A DNA stretch of 64,000 bases, from the NCBI RefSeq assembly GCF_004360145.1, contig NZ_ML178715.1, positions 2,069-66,068 on the forward strand, written 5' to 3'. Source of the DNA: Aliiroseovarius marinus. Lineage in GTDB: Bacteria; Pseudomonadota; Alphaproteobacteria; Rhodobacterales; Rhodobacteraceae. Numbering within the stretch: position 1 is the first letter of the stretch; each line of letters starts with the position of its first letter. Below, in pieces: positions 36,569 to 45,362 of the stretch. Below the pieces are notes generated by a model that did not search any database, was not told the origin of the DNA, and saw nothing but the letters and a program-made list of their open reading frames with translations. Position numbers and translations under genes: made by a program.

Positions 36569-37764
36569 TTCGAGCGTGCCGATTCTGGGCCATGCGGGTG
36601 TTTTGCATGGGGGTATTCGGCGTGCACGTGATCATGATCGTGGTGATGATGGTGGTCATGGCCGTGATCGTGGTGATGATGGTGATGCCCCATATACAGG
36701 CGGCATTCGCCTGTGCAGAACGTGTCGCACAACTTACAATCCGCCACGTTCGAGCCGGGTGCGGATGCCCCTTGCCCTTCGACGTGATGGTGGTGGCTTT
36801 CCTGAATGGCGCCGACCTCGGCCTCGAAGCCCAGAACTTCCACGCGGTATTTGCACATGACGCAGGTGGGCGGCGGGACGTCAGCAAAAGCGGGGTGCTT
36901 TTCGCGCTCTTCGACTGGGATGGTCTTGGCCTCGCCACCGTCCATCGCCAGAACCTGCGTGCGATAGCCACAGGTGCCGCAGTTCGGCGGGCGCACGTCG
37001 CCCAGCTGCTCGGTCACACGCTCGGCGAAGGTTTCCAGCACTTTCGGATGATCGTTCAGGTATCCGGCTTTGACGAAATGGATGCCCGGGTTTTCGGCGG
37101 CCACCTTGTCGGTGAAACCATAGATCCGGTCGATCAGGATGCCCGAGAACAGGAAATACGGAAACACGATGACGCGCTTGTAGCCCAGCTTGGTCACGTG
37201 GTTCAGGCAGGGTTCAACCAGTGGGAAGGTCACGCCGGAATAGCCGACCTCGAGCCAGCCAAAGCCCATGCCTTCCTGCAAAAGACGCGCCACTTTGGCG
37301 ACGTTGCCGTTGGCGTCGGGGTCCGAGGCACCACGGCCGATGACCACAAGGCAGGTCTCTTCCAGCGGCACCTCGCCTTTTTCGGCATTGGCAGCGTCGA
37401 CGGCTTCCTGAATACGCGCACCGGCGGCGGCGATCATCTTGGGGTCTACGCCCAGCTCGCGGCCATAGGTCACGTCGATCCCGTGCTTTTCAGCATAGGA
37501 GTTCAGAACCGTCGGAATGTCGTTCTTGGTGTGCATCGCGGCAAACAGCATGCCCGGCACGGCCAGAATTCGATCGCAACCCGCTTCCCGCAGGCGGTCC
37601 AGACCGTCGCGGATCACCGGGTTGGCAAATTCCAGATAACCGTAGTCGGTCACCCAGTCGTCCGGGAAATAAGCAGGCAGCTTTTCCGCTAGGACTGCGA
37701 ACTGATCCACAGCGTCCTGGCTACGCGAGCCGTGCCCGCAAATCATCACACCAATTTTCGACAC
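36565..37764 (-). CDS. cbiX: Sirohydrochlorin cobaltochelatase CbiX with metal-binding C-terminal tail
   Basis: 399 aa. Two CbiX-type halves (GVMICGHGSRSQDAVDQF; LVVIGRGASDPDANGNVAKVAR) occupy about 1-255. The C-terminal third carries two CxxC pairs (NCGTCGYRT, TCVMCKYRV), a Cys-rich knuckle CKLCDTFCTGEC and a His-rich tail (about 360-391) with runs of six and five His. Long CbiX proteins elsewhere have a His-rich region and a MxCxxC iron-sulfur motif; here MCKYR lacks the second Cys of that motif. It should insert cobalt early, or store and deliver cobalt. Confidence 0.9.
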   Translation of the reverse strand: MSKIGVMICGHGSRSQDAVDQFAVLAEKLPAYFPDDWVTDYGYLEFANPVIRDGLDRLREAGCDRILAVPGMLFAAMHTKNDIPTVLNSYAEKHGIDVTYGRELGVDPKMIAAAGARIQEAVDAANAEKGEVPLEETCLVVIGRGASDPDANGNVAKVARLLQEGMGFGWLEVGYSGVTFPLVEPCLNHVTKLGYKRVIVFPYFLFSGILIDRIYGFTDKVAAENPGIHFVKAGYLNDHPKVLETFAERVTEQLGDVRPPNCGTCGYRTQVLAMDGGEAKTIPVEEREKHPAFADVPPPTCVMCKYRVEVLGFEAEVGAIQESHHHHVEGQGASAPGSNVADCKLCDTFCTGECRLYMGHHHHHHDHGHDHHHHHDHDHVHAEYPHAKHPHGPESARSK

Positions 37765-37767
37765 GAG

Positions 37768-37995
37768 TTATGCCTCCTGCGGCTGTTCGTCAGTCTCGTC
37801 TGCTTCGGCATCTTCTGCCTTGGCGTCGTTGTCCTTCTGACCCTTCAGCGCCGCCCACAGGCCAATGGCTGCTGCCAGACCAATCAGGATAATCGCCCCG
37901 ATGTGGTCATGTCCTGCGACGTCTCCGATATGGCTGGGGTGGGCAATGGCCGGGCCGGCCAGAAGGCCAAGAACAACAAGAGCAAAACGGGTCAT
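37768..37995 (-). CDS. Small membrane protein heading the cobalamin operon
   Basis: 75 aa from the ATG at 37995 (AAAGGA upstream). Signal or TM segment MTRFALVVLGLLAGPAIA, then a His-containing stretch HPSHIGDVAGHDH, a second TM (IGAIILIGLAAAIGLWAAL), and an acidic tail. The His cluster on the periplasmic side, and 3-base spacing to cbiX, suggest a metal-related role such as cobalt uptake or sensing. No named family is certain. Confidence 0.7.
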   Translation of the reverse strand: MTRFALVVLGLLAGPAIAHPSHIGDVAGHDHIGAIILIGLAAAIGLWAALKGQKDNDAKAEDAEADETDEQPQEA

Positions 37996-38025
37996 GCGGC
38001 ATCCTTTCACGCATAAAGCGGACGC

Positions 38026-38042
38026 AAAGAGGCTGCCTCTTT
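38026..38042 (-). repeat. Short hairpin in the leader of the cobalamin operon
   Basis: AAAGAGG-CAG-CCTCTTT on the minus strand, about 30 bases before the first ATG. Seven-base perfect stem with 3-base loop. It does not have the conserved boxes of a cobalamin riboswitch. Confidence 0.45.
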
Positions 38043-38220
38043 CCTTCAACGACGCTGCGTCTGATCCCCTATCTGGGTCGATCGTCGACAGCCAACCTCT
38101 CTGGCCCTATGGGCTTCGTTGGGTTTTCTATAGAAAGCGTGCGGGGTGGGCGCAATGGGAAAGACGGCACAGAAAGGCCGTTTGGCGACATCCGTGGGCG
38201 GTTTCAGGCGCTAACAGGTG

Positions 38221-39042
38221 TTAGCCGCCGGTGCAGCCGCGAATATCCACGCCACGCCCGGCCGCCAGCACCGTCAGGCGCACGTCCGAACGATTCAGCA
38301 AGAAGGGCTTGCCGGACAAAGGAACAAGATCGGCCACGGTGGTCAGAACGCGACCGTAACGTTCCGTCGACAGGGTGTTCACCCACAGCGAGGGGTCAGC
38401 GGTTTCCACCACGACGACCTCGCCCTTACCAACGCGGGGCATGTCGATCTGCGCGGTCAGGCGTAGACCATCTTTGATCGGTTCAACCTGACAGGTGGCT
38501 TTGCGCAACCCGGCCTCGGCAGCTGTGTCAGGCCGCGCGTTCAGCGCACGCTTGATCGGGCGCGCAGCCTTGGTGGCTTCCGCAGGCAGTGTGACCGAGA
38601 TCTCGGCGTCCATCGGCATGCACACATCTTTGCACACACCAAGGTTGACCTTGCCGGTCAACGTGATGGATTTATCTGCTTGGTTGGGCGTCAGGCTCAT
38701 CGGCAGGACCAACTCGCGTGAATAGCCAATGGTTTGCATCCCTGAAGTTTCGAACACTTCGGGCACCGGCCAATGAAAAGTCACGCCCGCCAGATTGCCC
38801 GATCCGCGCCAATCAAGGCTTGGAGGAATGCCGGCCTCTCCGGGGCTGCGCCAATAGGTTTTCCAGCCATCCGCCAACCGCACCCGCAGCGCGGCCAAAT
38901 GGTTACCCGACGCGTCGCGCCATCCCGGCAGAACGTCGATCTGCGCCACGTCTTCAAGCGCAGGCGGCCAATCAGATTGCGCCGTAGCCGGAGATCCCAG
39001 CGACAGCGCCCCAAGGCAGGCAGCAAGAAAGGCGAGTTTCAT
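38221..39042 (-). CDS. Exported DsbD N-terminal-domain-like protein
   Basis: 273 aa from ATG 39042 (AGG seven bases before). Signal peptide MKLAFLAACLGALSLG, cut near ATA-Q. The mature part resembles the periplasmic alpha domain of DsbD: DGWKTYWRSPGEAGIPPSLDW in pieces, then GVCKDVCMPM with a CxxxC pair in place of the DsbD exchange cysteines, and further Cys at TCQVEP and IRGCTGG. No transmembrane or thioredoxin part is attached, so it may receive electrons from a CcdA-type protein elsewhere. Function in thiol or copper handling is inferred. Confidence 0.75.
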   Translation of the reverse strand: MKLAFLAACLGALSLGSPATAQSDWPPALEDVAQIDVLPGWRDASGNHLAALRVRLADGWKTYWRSPGEAGIPPSLDWRGSGNLAGVTFHWPVPEVFETSGMQTIGYSRELVLPMSLTPNQADKSITLTGKVNLGVCKDVCMPMDAEISVTLPAEATKAARPIKRALNARPDTAAEAGLRKATCQVEPIKDGLRLTAQIDMPRVGKGEVVVVETADPSLWVNTLSTERYGRVLTTVADLVPLSGKPFLLNRSDVRLTVLAAGRGVDIRGCTGG

Positions 39043-39151
39043 CGTCATGCCTAAATACATAGGCAGCAAATCCCACATGTAAAATCACAAAAACTGGATA
39101 AGTTGTGACGAGCCCTTGCAAAGCACCCGCCGGACCGCTTTTCTATTAAGT

Positions 39152-39730
39152 ATGAGCGACACCGATAACACCGAAATGAACCTATCCGGCAAGCTGTTGA
39201 TTGCAATGCCCGGAATGGGGGATCCACGGTTCGAAAAGTCCGTGGTTTTCATGTGCGCCCATTCGCCGGAAGGGGCGATGGGGCTGATCGTCAATAAACC
39301 TTCGGCTGAACTGTCCTTGGGCGATGTGCTGGCGCAGCTGGACATCGACGCAAGCTCGATCACTAAGGCGGGTAAAGTGTTTTTCGGTGGCCCCGTGGAA
39401 GGCGGGCGTGGGTTTGTTCTGCACTCGGGCGAGTATAACAATGACGATTCGACGCTGCGCGTGGATGACGTGTTTTCGATGACTGCGACGCGCGACATTC
39501 TTGAGGCGATGGCGCATGGTGAAGGCCCGCAAGAGGCCTTGGCCGCACTGGGCTATGCCGGATGGTCGCCGGGGCAGATTGAAGACGAAATCCAGCAAAA
39601 CGCGTGGCTGACCTGTGATGCCGAGAAGGCGATTGTCTTTGCCTCGGATGACGATACCAAATGGACCGCCGCGCTGGCCAAGCTGGGGATTGATCCGTTA
39701 CTTCTGTCCGCCGAGGGCGGGCACGCTTAA
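39152..39730 (+). CDS. algH: YqgE/AlgH family protein (UPF0301)
   Basis: 192 aa from MSDTDNTEMN; a 12-codon upstream extension is not family-like. LSGKLLIAMPGMGDPRFEKSVV, HSPEGAMGLIVNKP and FFGGPVEGGRGFVLH are the UPF0301 blocks. Despite the AlgH name, the biochemical function is unknown. Stop shares TTAA with the gene on the other strand. Confidence 0.92.
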   Translation: MSDTDNTEMNLSGKLLIAMPGMGDPRFEKSVVFMCAHSPEGAMGLIVNKPSAELSLGDVLAQLDIDASSITKAGKVFFGGPVEGGRGFVLHSGEYNNDDSTLRVDDVFSMTATRDILEAMAHGEGPQEALAALGYAGWSPGQIEDEIQQNAWLTCDAEKAIVFASDDDTKWTAALAKLGIDPLLLSAEGGHA

Positions 39731-40683
39731 TCTTTCGGCGCAGCCGCTCGGCGCAAGCGATCGTTGATCGCACGGCCCAGCCCGTGATCGGGAATCGGGG
39801 ATACGGCAATCTGCGCATCGCCCTCTGCATCCAGCTTGTGCAGATAGCCAAACAGGTTCGCGGCAGCCTCGACCAAATCACCCGAGGGCGACAGGTTCAG
39901 TTCTGCATCTACATGACCAAATCCCAACAGACGTTCACCCGGCGCGACAGTGTCCGCGTTCAACCGCATCCGCGCATTCGGCGCATAGTGCGATTGAAGC
40001 TGACCCGGCGCGTTGATGGCCTCATCCTGCCCCCGCGTCGCAAGCGGGCCACCCAGCGCAGCCTCCAGCGCTTCGACCGGCAGTCCGCCGGGGCGTAGCA
40101 ATGTGGGTTCCGGGTCCAGCCCGACAATGGTGCTTTCCAGCCCGACGCCACAGGGGCCTCCGTCCAACACGGCCTCGATCCGGCCCGATAACCCGTCCAG
40201 CACATGCTGCGCAGTCGAGGGGCTGATCCGCCCTGACGGATTGGCCGAGGGCGCGGCGACGGGAACACCCGCGGCCACCAGAAGCTGTTGCGCCAGCGGA
40301 TGCTCAGGCACGCGGATTGCCACGGTCGGCAACCCGGCGGACACCAAGGCCGACAGAGGCCCATCGGGCTTCAACGGCAGCACAAGCGTCAAAGGCCCCG
40401 GCCAGAATGCCATCGCAAGATCATGGGCAACGCCCGACAGTTCGGCATAGTCCGACACCGCCTCGACCGATGGCAAATGCACGATCAGCGGATTGAAATG
40501 CGGGCGGCCCTTGGCTTCGAAAATCCGCGCCACCGCCCGGTCGTCCGCCGCATTCGCCCCAAGGCCATAGACCGTCTCGGTCGGGAAGGACACCAAACCG
40601 CCTGCGCGCAACAGTTCAGCCGCGCGGGCAACCCCGCCCGCGTCGTCCTGCAAATGCTCGGTTTTCAACTCGCGCTCGGCCAT
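39727..40683 (-). CDS. tsaC: L-threonylcarbamoyladenylate synthase (Sua5 type)
   Basis: 318 aa from MAEREL. The YrdC domain (about 15-200) shows GGLVSFPTETVYGLGANA, KGRPHFNPLIVH and SANPSGRISPS. A C-terminal Sua5 domain (about 225-318) follows a linker rich in SHYAP (QLQSHYAPNARM), so this is the long Sua5 form. It makes threonylcarbamoyl-AMP for tRNA t6A37. TrmO, which methylates t6A, is encoded 11 kb away. Confidence 0.93.
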   Translation of the reverse strand: MAERELKTEHLQDDAGGVARAAELLRAGGLVSFPTETVYGLGANAADDRAVARIFEAKGRPHFNPLIVHLPSVEAVSDYAELSGVAHDLAMAFWPGPLTLVLPLKPDGPLSALVSAGLPTVAIRVPEHPLAQQLLVAAGVPVAAPSANPSGRISPSTAQHVLDGLSGRIEAVLDGGPCGVGLESTIVGLDPEPTLLRPGGLPVEALEAALGGPLATRGQDEAINAPGQLQSHYAPNARMRLNADTVAPGERLLGFGHVDAELNLSPSGDLVEAAANLFGYLHKLDAEGDAQIAVSPIPDHGLGRAINDRLRRAAAPKD

Positions 40684-40777
40684 GACGCTGCGTTTTCCTT
40701 TGCCCTTCAAATGACCTTCGGTAAGGGATCATCAACGCCCTGTTAAGGGCCAATGTCCACGAAGCCAAGGATCGAAC

Positions 40778-42499
40778 ATGACTTATCGCGCCACAACTGA
40801 TGACTTTCAATTCCTGTTCGACCACATCATTGGCTATGACGATATCGCCGCGACCGAGCTTTTCGCCGAAGCCCCCGGCGACATGGCGACCGCCGTTCTG
40901 ACCGAAGCGGGCAAGATGTGCGAAGACAAGCTGGCACCGTCGCATCGGGACGGAGACCTGACCCCGGCTGTGTTGGAAAACGGCGTTGTGCGCACCTCGC
41001 CCGGTTTCGCAGATGCCTATGCCGCGATTGCCGAAGGCGGCTGGGTCGGTATGGCTGCGGATCCCGAATATGGCGGCATGGGATTGCCCCTGACCCTGCA
41101 GACCGCCGTGAATGACATGATGTCGGCGGCAAACCTGTCGCTGCAACTCTGCCCGCTGATGACCCAAGGCCAGATCGAGGCGCTTGAACACCATGCCTCG
41201 GACGAGCTTAAGGCGCTCTATCTGCCGAAACTCATTTCCGGCGAATGGGCCGGCACCATGAACCTGACCGAGGCACAGGCGGGCTCGGACGTGGGCGCGC
41301 TGACCTCGAAGGCTGTGGACAATGGCGACGGCACCTATGCGGTGTCGGGTCAGAAGATCTTCATCAGCTGGGGTGACAACGACATCACCGAAAACGTCTG
41401 TCACCTTGTTCTGGCGCGTCTACCTGATGGTGCTGCGGGCACCAAGGGCATTTCGCTGTTCCTTGTACCGAAATTCATCCCCGATGCCGACGGCAATCCC
41501 GGCGAGAAGAACGACCTGCGCGTCGTCAGCCTTGAGCACAAGATGGGTCTGCACGGCAGCCCGACGGCCGTGATGTCGTTTGAAGGCGCGAAGGGCTGGA
41601 TGATCGGCGAGCCGCACAAGGGCATGGCCGCGATGTTCACCATGATGAACAACGCCCGTCTGGGTGTGGGCGTGCAGGGTCTGGGCGCTGGCGAAGGTGC
41701 GTATCAGAAGGCACTGGCCTACGCGCAGGAGCGCAAGCAGGGCCGCACGCCTCTGGGCGAGAACGGCACCGGCATGATCATTGATTTCGCCGATGTGCGT
41801 CGGATGCTGACGCAGATGCGCTGCGAGCTCTTCGCCGCCCGCGCCATGGCGCTGTCGCTATCCAAAGCCATCGACATGGCCACCGCAACGGGTGACGAAA
41901 GCTGGAAGGCGCGCGCCGCCCTGCTGACCCCGATTGTCAAAGCCTACGGGACCGAGACCGGCATTCTGGCCAGCCATCTGGGCGTACAGGTCCACGGCGG
42001 CATGGGCTTCATCGAAGAAACCGGCGCCGCGCAGTATTGCCGCGACGTCCGTGTGACCGCGATCTACGAAGGCACCAACGGCATTCAGGCGATGGACCTT
42101 GTGGGCCGCAAGATGATGGACGGGGGCGAAGCCGCCTTCCGCCTGCTGGATGAAATCGAGGCTCAGGCCGAAGGCGCCCGCGCCCAGTTCCCCAACATGT
42201 CCGAAGCCGTCTGGTCCGCCGCAGAAGACCTGCGCGAATCCGTTGAGTGGATGGTTGAACAGGGCGATATGCAGGACCGCTTCGCCGGTGCTGTGCCCTT
42301 CCTGATGGGCTTTGCCCGTGTCTTGGGCGCGCATATGCACCTGAAGGCCGCGATTGCGGAAGGCGGCAAAGGCGCGCGCACGGAACTCGCCCGTTTCCAC
42401 ATCAACCGCCTGCTGCCGGAGCATGTGGCCCAGTTCGCCCAAGCCCGTGCAGGTGCTGCTGGTCTTTATGCACTCAGCCCGGAAGATCTGGCCTCGTGA
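40778..42499 (+). CDS. Acyl-CoA dehydrogenase with C-terminal extension (DmdC-like)
   Basis: 573 aa. ACAD core: GMAADPEYGGMGLPL, MNLTEAQAGSDVG, ISWGDNDIT, VQVHGGMGFIEE, and the catalytic Glu motif AIYEGTNGIQAMDLVGRK (Glu about 430). A C-terminal helical domain (about 450-573) is the one found in DmdC 3-methylmercaptopropionyl-CoA dehydrogenases and related long ACADs. DMSP catabolism is plausible in a Roseobacter, but other acyl-CoAs cannot be excluded. Its stop overlaps the MBL gene by 4 bases. Confidence 0.88.
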   Translation: MTYRATTDDFQFLFDHIIGYDDIAATELFAEAPGDMATAVLTEAGKMCEDKLAPSHRDGDLTPAVLENGVVRTSPGFADAYAAIAEGGWVGMAADPEYGGMGLPLTLQTAVNDMMSAANLSLQLCPLMTQGQIEALEHHASDELKALYLPKLISGEWAGTMNLTEAQAGSDVGALTSKAVDNGDGTYAVSGQKIFISWGDNDITENVCHLVLARLPDGAAGTKGISLFLVPKFIPDADGNPGEKNDLRVVSLEHKMGLHGSPTAVMSFEGAKGWMIGEPHKGMAAMFTMMNNARLGVGVQGLGAGEGAYQKALAYAQERKQGRTPLGENGTGMIIDFADVRRMLTQMRCELFAARAMALSLSKAIDMATATGDESWKARAALLTPIVKAYGTETGILASHLGVQVHGGMGFIEETGAAQYCRDVRVTAIYEGTNGIQAMDLVGRKMMDGGEAAFRLLDEIEAQAEGARAQFPNMSEAVWSAAEDLRESVEWMVEQGDMQDRFAGAVPFLMGFARVLGAHMHLKAAIAEGGKGARTELARFHINRLLPEHVAQFAQARAGAAGLYALSPEDLAS

Positions 42500-43539
42500 G
42501 CGACCTGACGACCGGAAAGCTGGACTTTCCTTTCCCCGACGCGCCCGGTGAGGGCGAGGTGATCGAGGTGGCCAAAGGCGTGCTCTGGGCCCGCCTGCCG
42601 CTGCCGATGGCCTTGGACCATGTGAACGTCTTCGCATTCGAGGATCCCGAGGGCTGGACCATCGTCGACACCGGTTTTGACACCGGCAAGACCCGCCGCA
42701 TCTGGGAGAAGTTGCTGGCAGGCCCCTTGGGCGGCAAGCCTGTCGTGCGCGTGATTGTCACCCATCACCACCCCGACCACGTGGGGCTGGCGGGCTGGTT
42801 CCAGCGCGACCACGGCGCGGAACTGGTCACCACGCGCACCGCGTGGCTTTTTGCCCGCATGTTGCTGCTGGACGAACAAATGGAACCGGTGGACGAAACG
42901 CTGGCCTATTGGCGCGCGGCGGGGATGGACCGCGAGGTTTACGAGAAACGCCTGACCGAACGCCCCTTCAACTATGCCGACATCGTCGCCGACATGCCCC
43001 TTGGCTTCAAACGCATCAAGGAAGGCAGTCGCATTCATTTTGGCGGGCGTGATTGGGATGTGCGCATCGGTAATGGTCACGCGCCGGAGCACGCGACGCT
43101 TTGGTCGACGGATGGGGAATTGGTGATCGGCGGGGATCAACTGCTAGCCACGATCAGCCCGAACCTAGGCGTCTATGCGACCGAACCAGATGCGGACCCG
43201 GTCGGCGACTGGCTTGAGGCCAATGAGCGTCTGAAGCAGTACGCCACGCCAAACCAACTGGTCCTGCCCGGCCACAAGCTGCCCTTCACAGGCCTGCCCA
43301 CGCGGATGCGCCAGCTGATCGACAACCATCACAGCGCCCTTCGGCGGTTGGAAGAGTTCCTGGCGGAGCCGCACACCGCTGGCGAGTGCTTCCCACCGCT
43401 CTTCAAACGCGAGATCAAGGGCGGGGAATACGGGCTGGCACTGGTCGAGGCCGTGGGCCACCTGAACCACCTTCTCCACGAAGGCCGCGCCACCCGCACC
43501 AAGCGGGAAGATGGCGCGTGGCTCTGGCGCGCGGTCTAA
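42496..43539 (+). CDS. Metallo-beta-lactamase-fold hydrolase
   Basis: 347 aa. The metal motif THHHPDHVGLAG gives HxHxDH at His90, His92, Asp94, His95. NGHAPEHATLW holds the next His and VIGGDQLL the bridging Asp; LVLPGHKLPF the last His. A C-terminal helical domain of about 80 residues follows. It is translated with the acyl-CoA dehydrogenase (4-base overlap), so a thioesterase or similar role on that pathway is plausible but unproven. Confidence 0.88.
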   Translation: MSDLTTGKLDFPFPDAPGEGEVIEVAKGVLWARLPLPMALDHVNVFAFEDPEGWTIVDTGFDTGKTRRIWEKLLAGPLGGKPVVRVIVTHHHPDHVGLAGWFQRDHGAELVTTRTAWLFARMLLLDEQMEPVDETLAYWRAAGMDREVYEKRLTERPFNYADIVADMPLGFKRIKEGSRIHFGGRDWDVRIGNGHAPEHATLWSTDGELVIGGDQLLATISPNLGVYATEPDADPVGDWLEANERLKQYATPNQLVLPGHKLPFTGLPTRMRQLIDNHHSALRRLEEFLAEPHTAGECFPPLFKREIKGGEYGLALVEAVGHLNHLLHEGRATRTKREDGAWLWRAV

Positions 43540-44483
43540 CCGCGCGCAGGCACCACCTCGTATCCCGGTTCTTCGGGTTCGTCATCCACCATCTCGGCCG
43601 GGAAACCGGGTGCGGTGATGTCCAACCCGGTGGCTTCTTCCAAACGGCGAATAATGTCGTCTGACTGTGCCCGCTCGCCGTAACGCGTGATCCCATCCTT
43701 GAAGATCTCGATCATCAGGGGCGAGATTTCCAAGGGTACGCCGGTCCGATCGGCAATCTCCTGAAACAGGCCAATGTCCTTTTTCACAAGGTCCATGGTG
43801 AAAGAGATGTCGCGCGAGCCGTTCAGAATCACTTGGCTTTCAGTCTCGTGTACGAAGGACGTGCCCGACGAAATCTTGATCGCCTCATAGGTGGTCGCCA
43901 AATCCAACCCGGCCGCTTTCATCGTCACCAGCGCCTCACAGCAAGTCAGCAGGTTCGCCGTCGCCAGATAGTTGGTCATCACCTTCAGGACCGAAGCCGA
44001 GCCGAGCTCTCCGGTATGCAGCACACGCCGCCCCAGCACGGTCAGGATCGGCAACACCCGCTCGAACGTCGCGCGGTCACAGCCCGCGAAGATCGAGATA
44101 TTGCCCGTATCCGCCCGGTGGCACCCGCCCGAAACCGGGCAATCCACAGCCGCGCCACCACGTGCAATGACCTCGGCGCCCAGCCGTTTCACCTCGGCCT
44201 CGTCGGTGGTGGACATCTCAAGCCAGATCTTGCCGTCGCATACCTCGTCCAACATCTCGCTGACCACCGCGTTGCAGGCAGCGGGCGACGGAAGGCAGGT
44301 GATCACCACGTCGCAATCGCGCATCAACGCGGCTGGGCTATCTGCCGCCTTGGCCCCGCGCGACACAAAGCCGTCGACAAGCTCGGGGTTCAAATCCAGA
44401 ACCGTCAGATCCTTGCCATTGCGCAACAAGCTGCCCGCCAGCTTACCGCCAACATTCCCTAGCCCTACAAATCCGATTTTCAT
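43536..44483 (-). CDS. 3-hydroxyisobutyrate dehydrogenase-like NAD(P)-dependent oxidoreductase
   Basis: 315 aa. N-terminal Rossmann motif GFVGLGNVGGKLAG, substrate loop PVSGGCHRADTGNISIF and catalytic-Lys region VLKVMTNYLATANLL, the beta-hydroxyacid dehydrogenase family set. The acidic tail is unusual (DDEPEEPGYE). A good GGAGG site precedes the ATG. The substrate is unclear; it converges with the MBL gene. Confidence 0.88.
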   Translation of the reverse strand: MKIGFVGLGNVGGKLAGSLLRNGKDLTVLDLNPELVDGFVSRGAKAADSPAALMRDCDVVITCLPSPAACNAVVSEMLDEVCDGKIWLEMSTTDEAEVKRLGAEVIARGGAAVDCPVSGGCHRADTGNISIFAGCDRATFERVLPILTVLGRRVLHTGELGSASVLKVMTNYLATANLLTCCEALVTMKAAGLDLATTYEAIKISSGTSFVHETESQVILNGSRDISFTMDLVKKDIGLFQEIADRTGVPLEISPLMIEIFKDGITRYGERAQSDDIIRRLEEATGLDITAPGFPAEMVDDEPEEPGYEVVPARG

Positions 44484-44647
44484 GCAAAACCTCCCTGCGT
44501 TCCGGTCAGGTTTTCAGCGACATCCATACGTTTCTGTCCTGTTTCCGACATGAGGCCGGTTTTGTGCCGCTCATCATTTCGTGACGTGACGCCGAGCGTT
44601 CGCTGTGCAATCTTCGCACTGTGTTATTTTCGAAGAATGGTGCCTGA

Positions 44648-45094
44648 ATGTCCGACGAGACCCCCAAAGCCAAATCCCGCCAACCGCGTGCGCATACTGC
44701 TGATTGCAGCGAATCTGGGCCGGTCGTGGTCGAGGATCAACCGCTGCCCGCCAAGGTCGCAGACACCCCGGTCGAGCAGAAAAGCCCCGCACAATGGGCC
44801 TATGAGCGCTTGATTCTCTATATCAAGAACTTCGAAGAGCAGCTGGACAACGAGCACGAGATCGCGATGGGCTTTGCTGGTGGCGACGCGGGCGTTCTGC
44901 GGATCGAGGGGATCGGCTATTTCGATCCGGACATCATCACCTATTACGGGTCCGACGGCGAAGGCACAAAAACCCAACTGGTACAGCATGTCAGCCAGTT
45001 GTCGGTGATGCTGCGCGCCCTACCCAAACAGGTCGACCACGCCGAACCGAACCGCATCGGGTTCCGCTTGGCGGCCCAGTTGGAAGAAGAATAG
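44648..45094 (+). CDS. Conserved hypothetical protein (DUF6173-like)
   Basis: 148 aa. The N-terminal 45 residues look disordered; the rest has SPAQWAYERLILYIKNFEEQLD, HEIAMGFAGGDAGVLRIEGIGYFDPDII in pieces, and LVQHVSQLSVMLRALPK, a pattern I associate with DUF6173 proteins. No known activity. It precedes the aa3 subunit IV gene. Confidence 0.65.
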   Translation: MSDETPKAKSRQPRAHTADCSESGPVVVEDQPLPAKVADTPVEQKSPAQWAYERLILYIKNFEEQLDNEHEIAMGFAGGDAGVLRIEGIGYFDPDIITYYGSDGEGTKTQLVQHVSQLSVMLRALPKQVDHAEPNRIGFRLAAQLEEE

Positions 45095-45189
45095 ACGCAA
45101 ACTGTAGACCGATGGGAATCCGGGCCGTGACAGAGGCTCGGAAATCCGTTATTCGGTGCAAAACGCAAACTGAGAACAGGATTTGAACA

Positions 45190-45324
45190 ATGGCTGAACA
45201 CGTGCACGGCACCATGGATACCAGCGCCCAGGAAAAAACTTACGCGGGCTTCATCAACGTAACCAAATGGTCGGTCATCGTTATTCTGGCCGTTCTGGTG
45301 TTCATGGCTCTGGTTGGCGCCTAA
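45190..45324 (+). CDS. aa3-type cytochrome c oxidase subunit IV
   Basis: 44 aa, missed by length filters. It reads MAEHVHGTMDTSAQEKTYAG, then FINVTKWSVIVILAVLVFMA and LVGA. A short hydrophilic N-terminus plus one TM helix is the bacterial aa3 oxidase subunit IV (COX4_pro_2) pattern. Its three partners are not in the window. AACAGG is upstream of the ATG. Confidence 0.85.
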   Translation: MAEHVHGTMDTSAQEKTYAGFINVTKWSVIVILAVLVFMALVGA

Positions 45325-45362
45325 GACCACCACACCCATCACAGTTCAGGTTCGAGGGTTTC

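Noticed and set aside
36620-36700. Short-period GTG/ATG-rich repeat resembling a microsatellite
   Set aside because: On the minus strand it encodes the His-rich tail of CbiX in frame, so it is explained by coding.
38000-38220. Possible cobalamin riboswitch before the cobalamin operon
   Set aside because: I looked on the minus strand for the B12 box and conserved CCCGCCACTG-type core and found neither; only a short hairpin is present.
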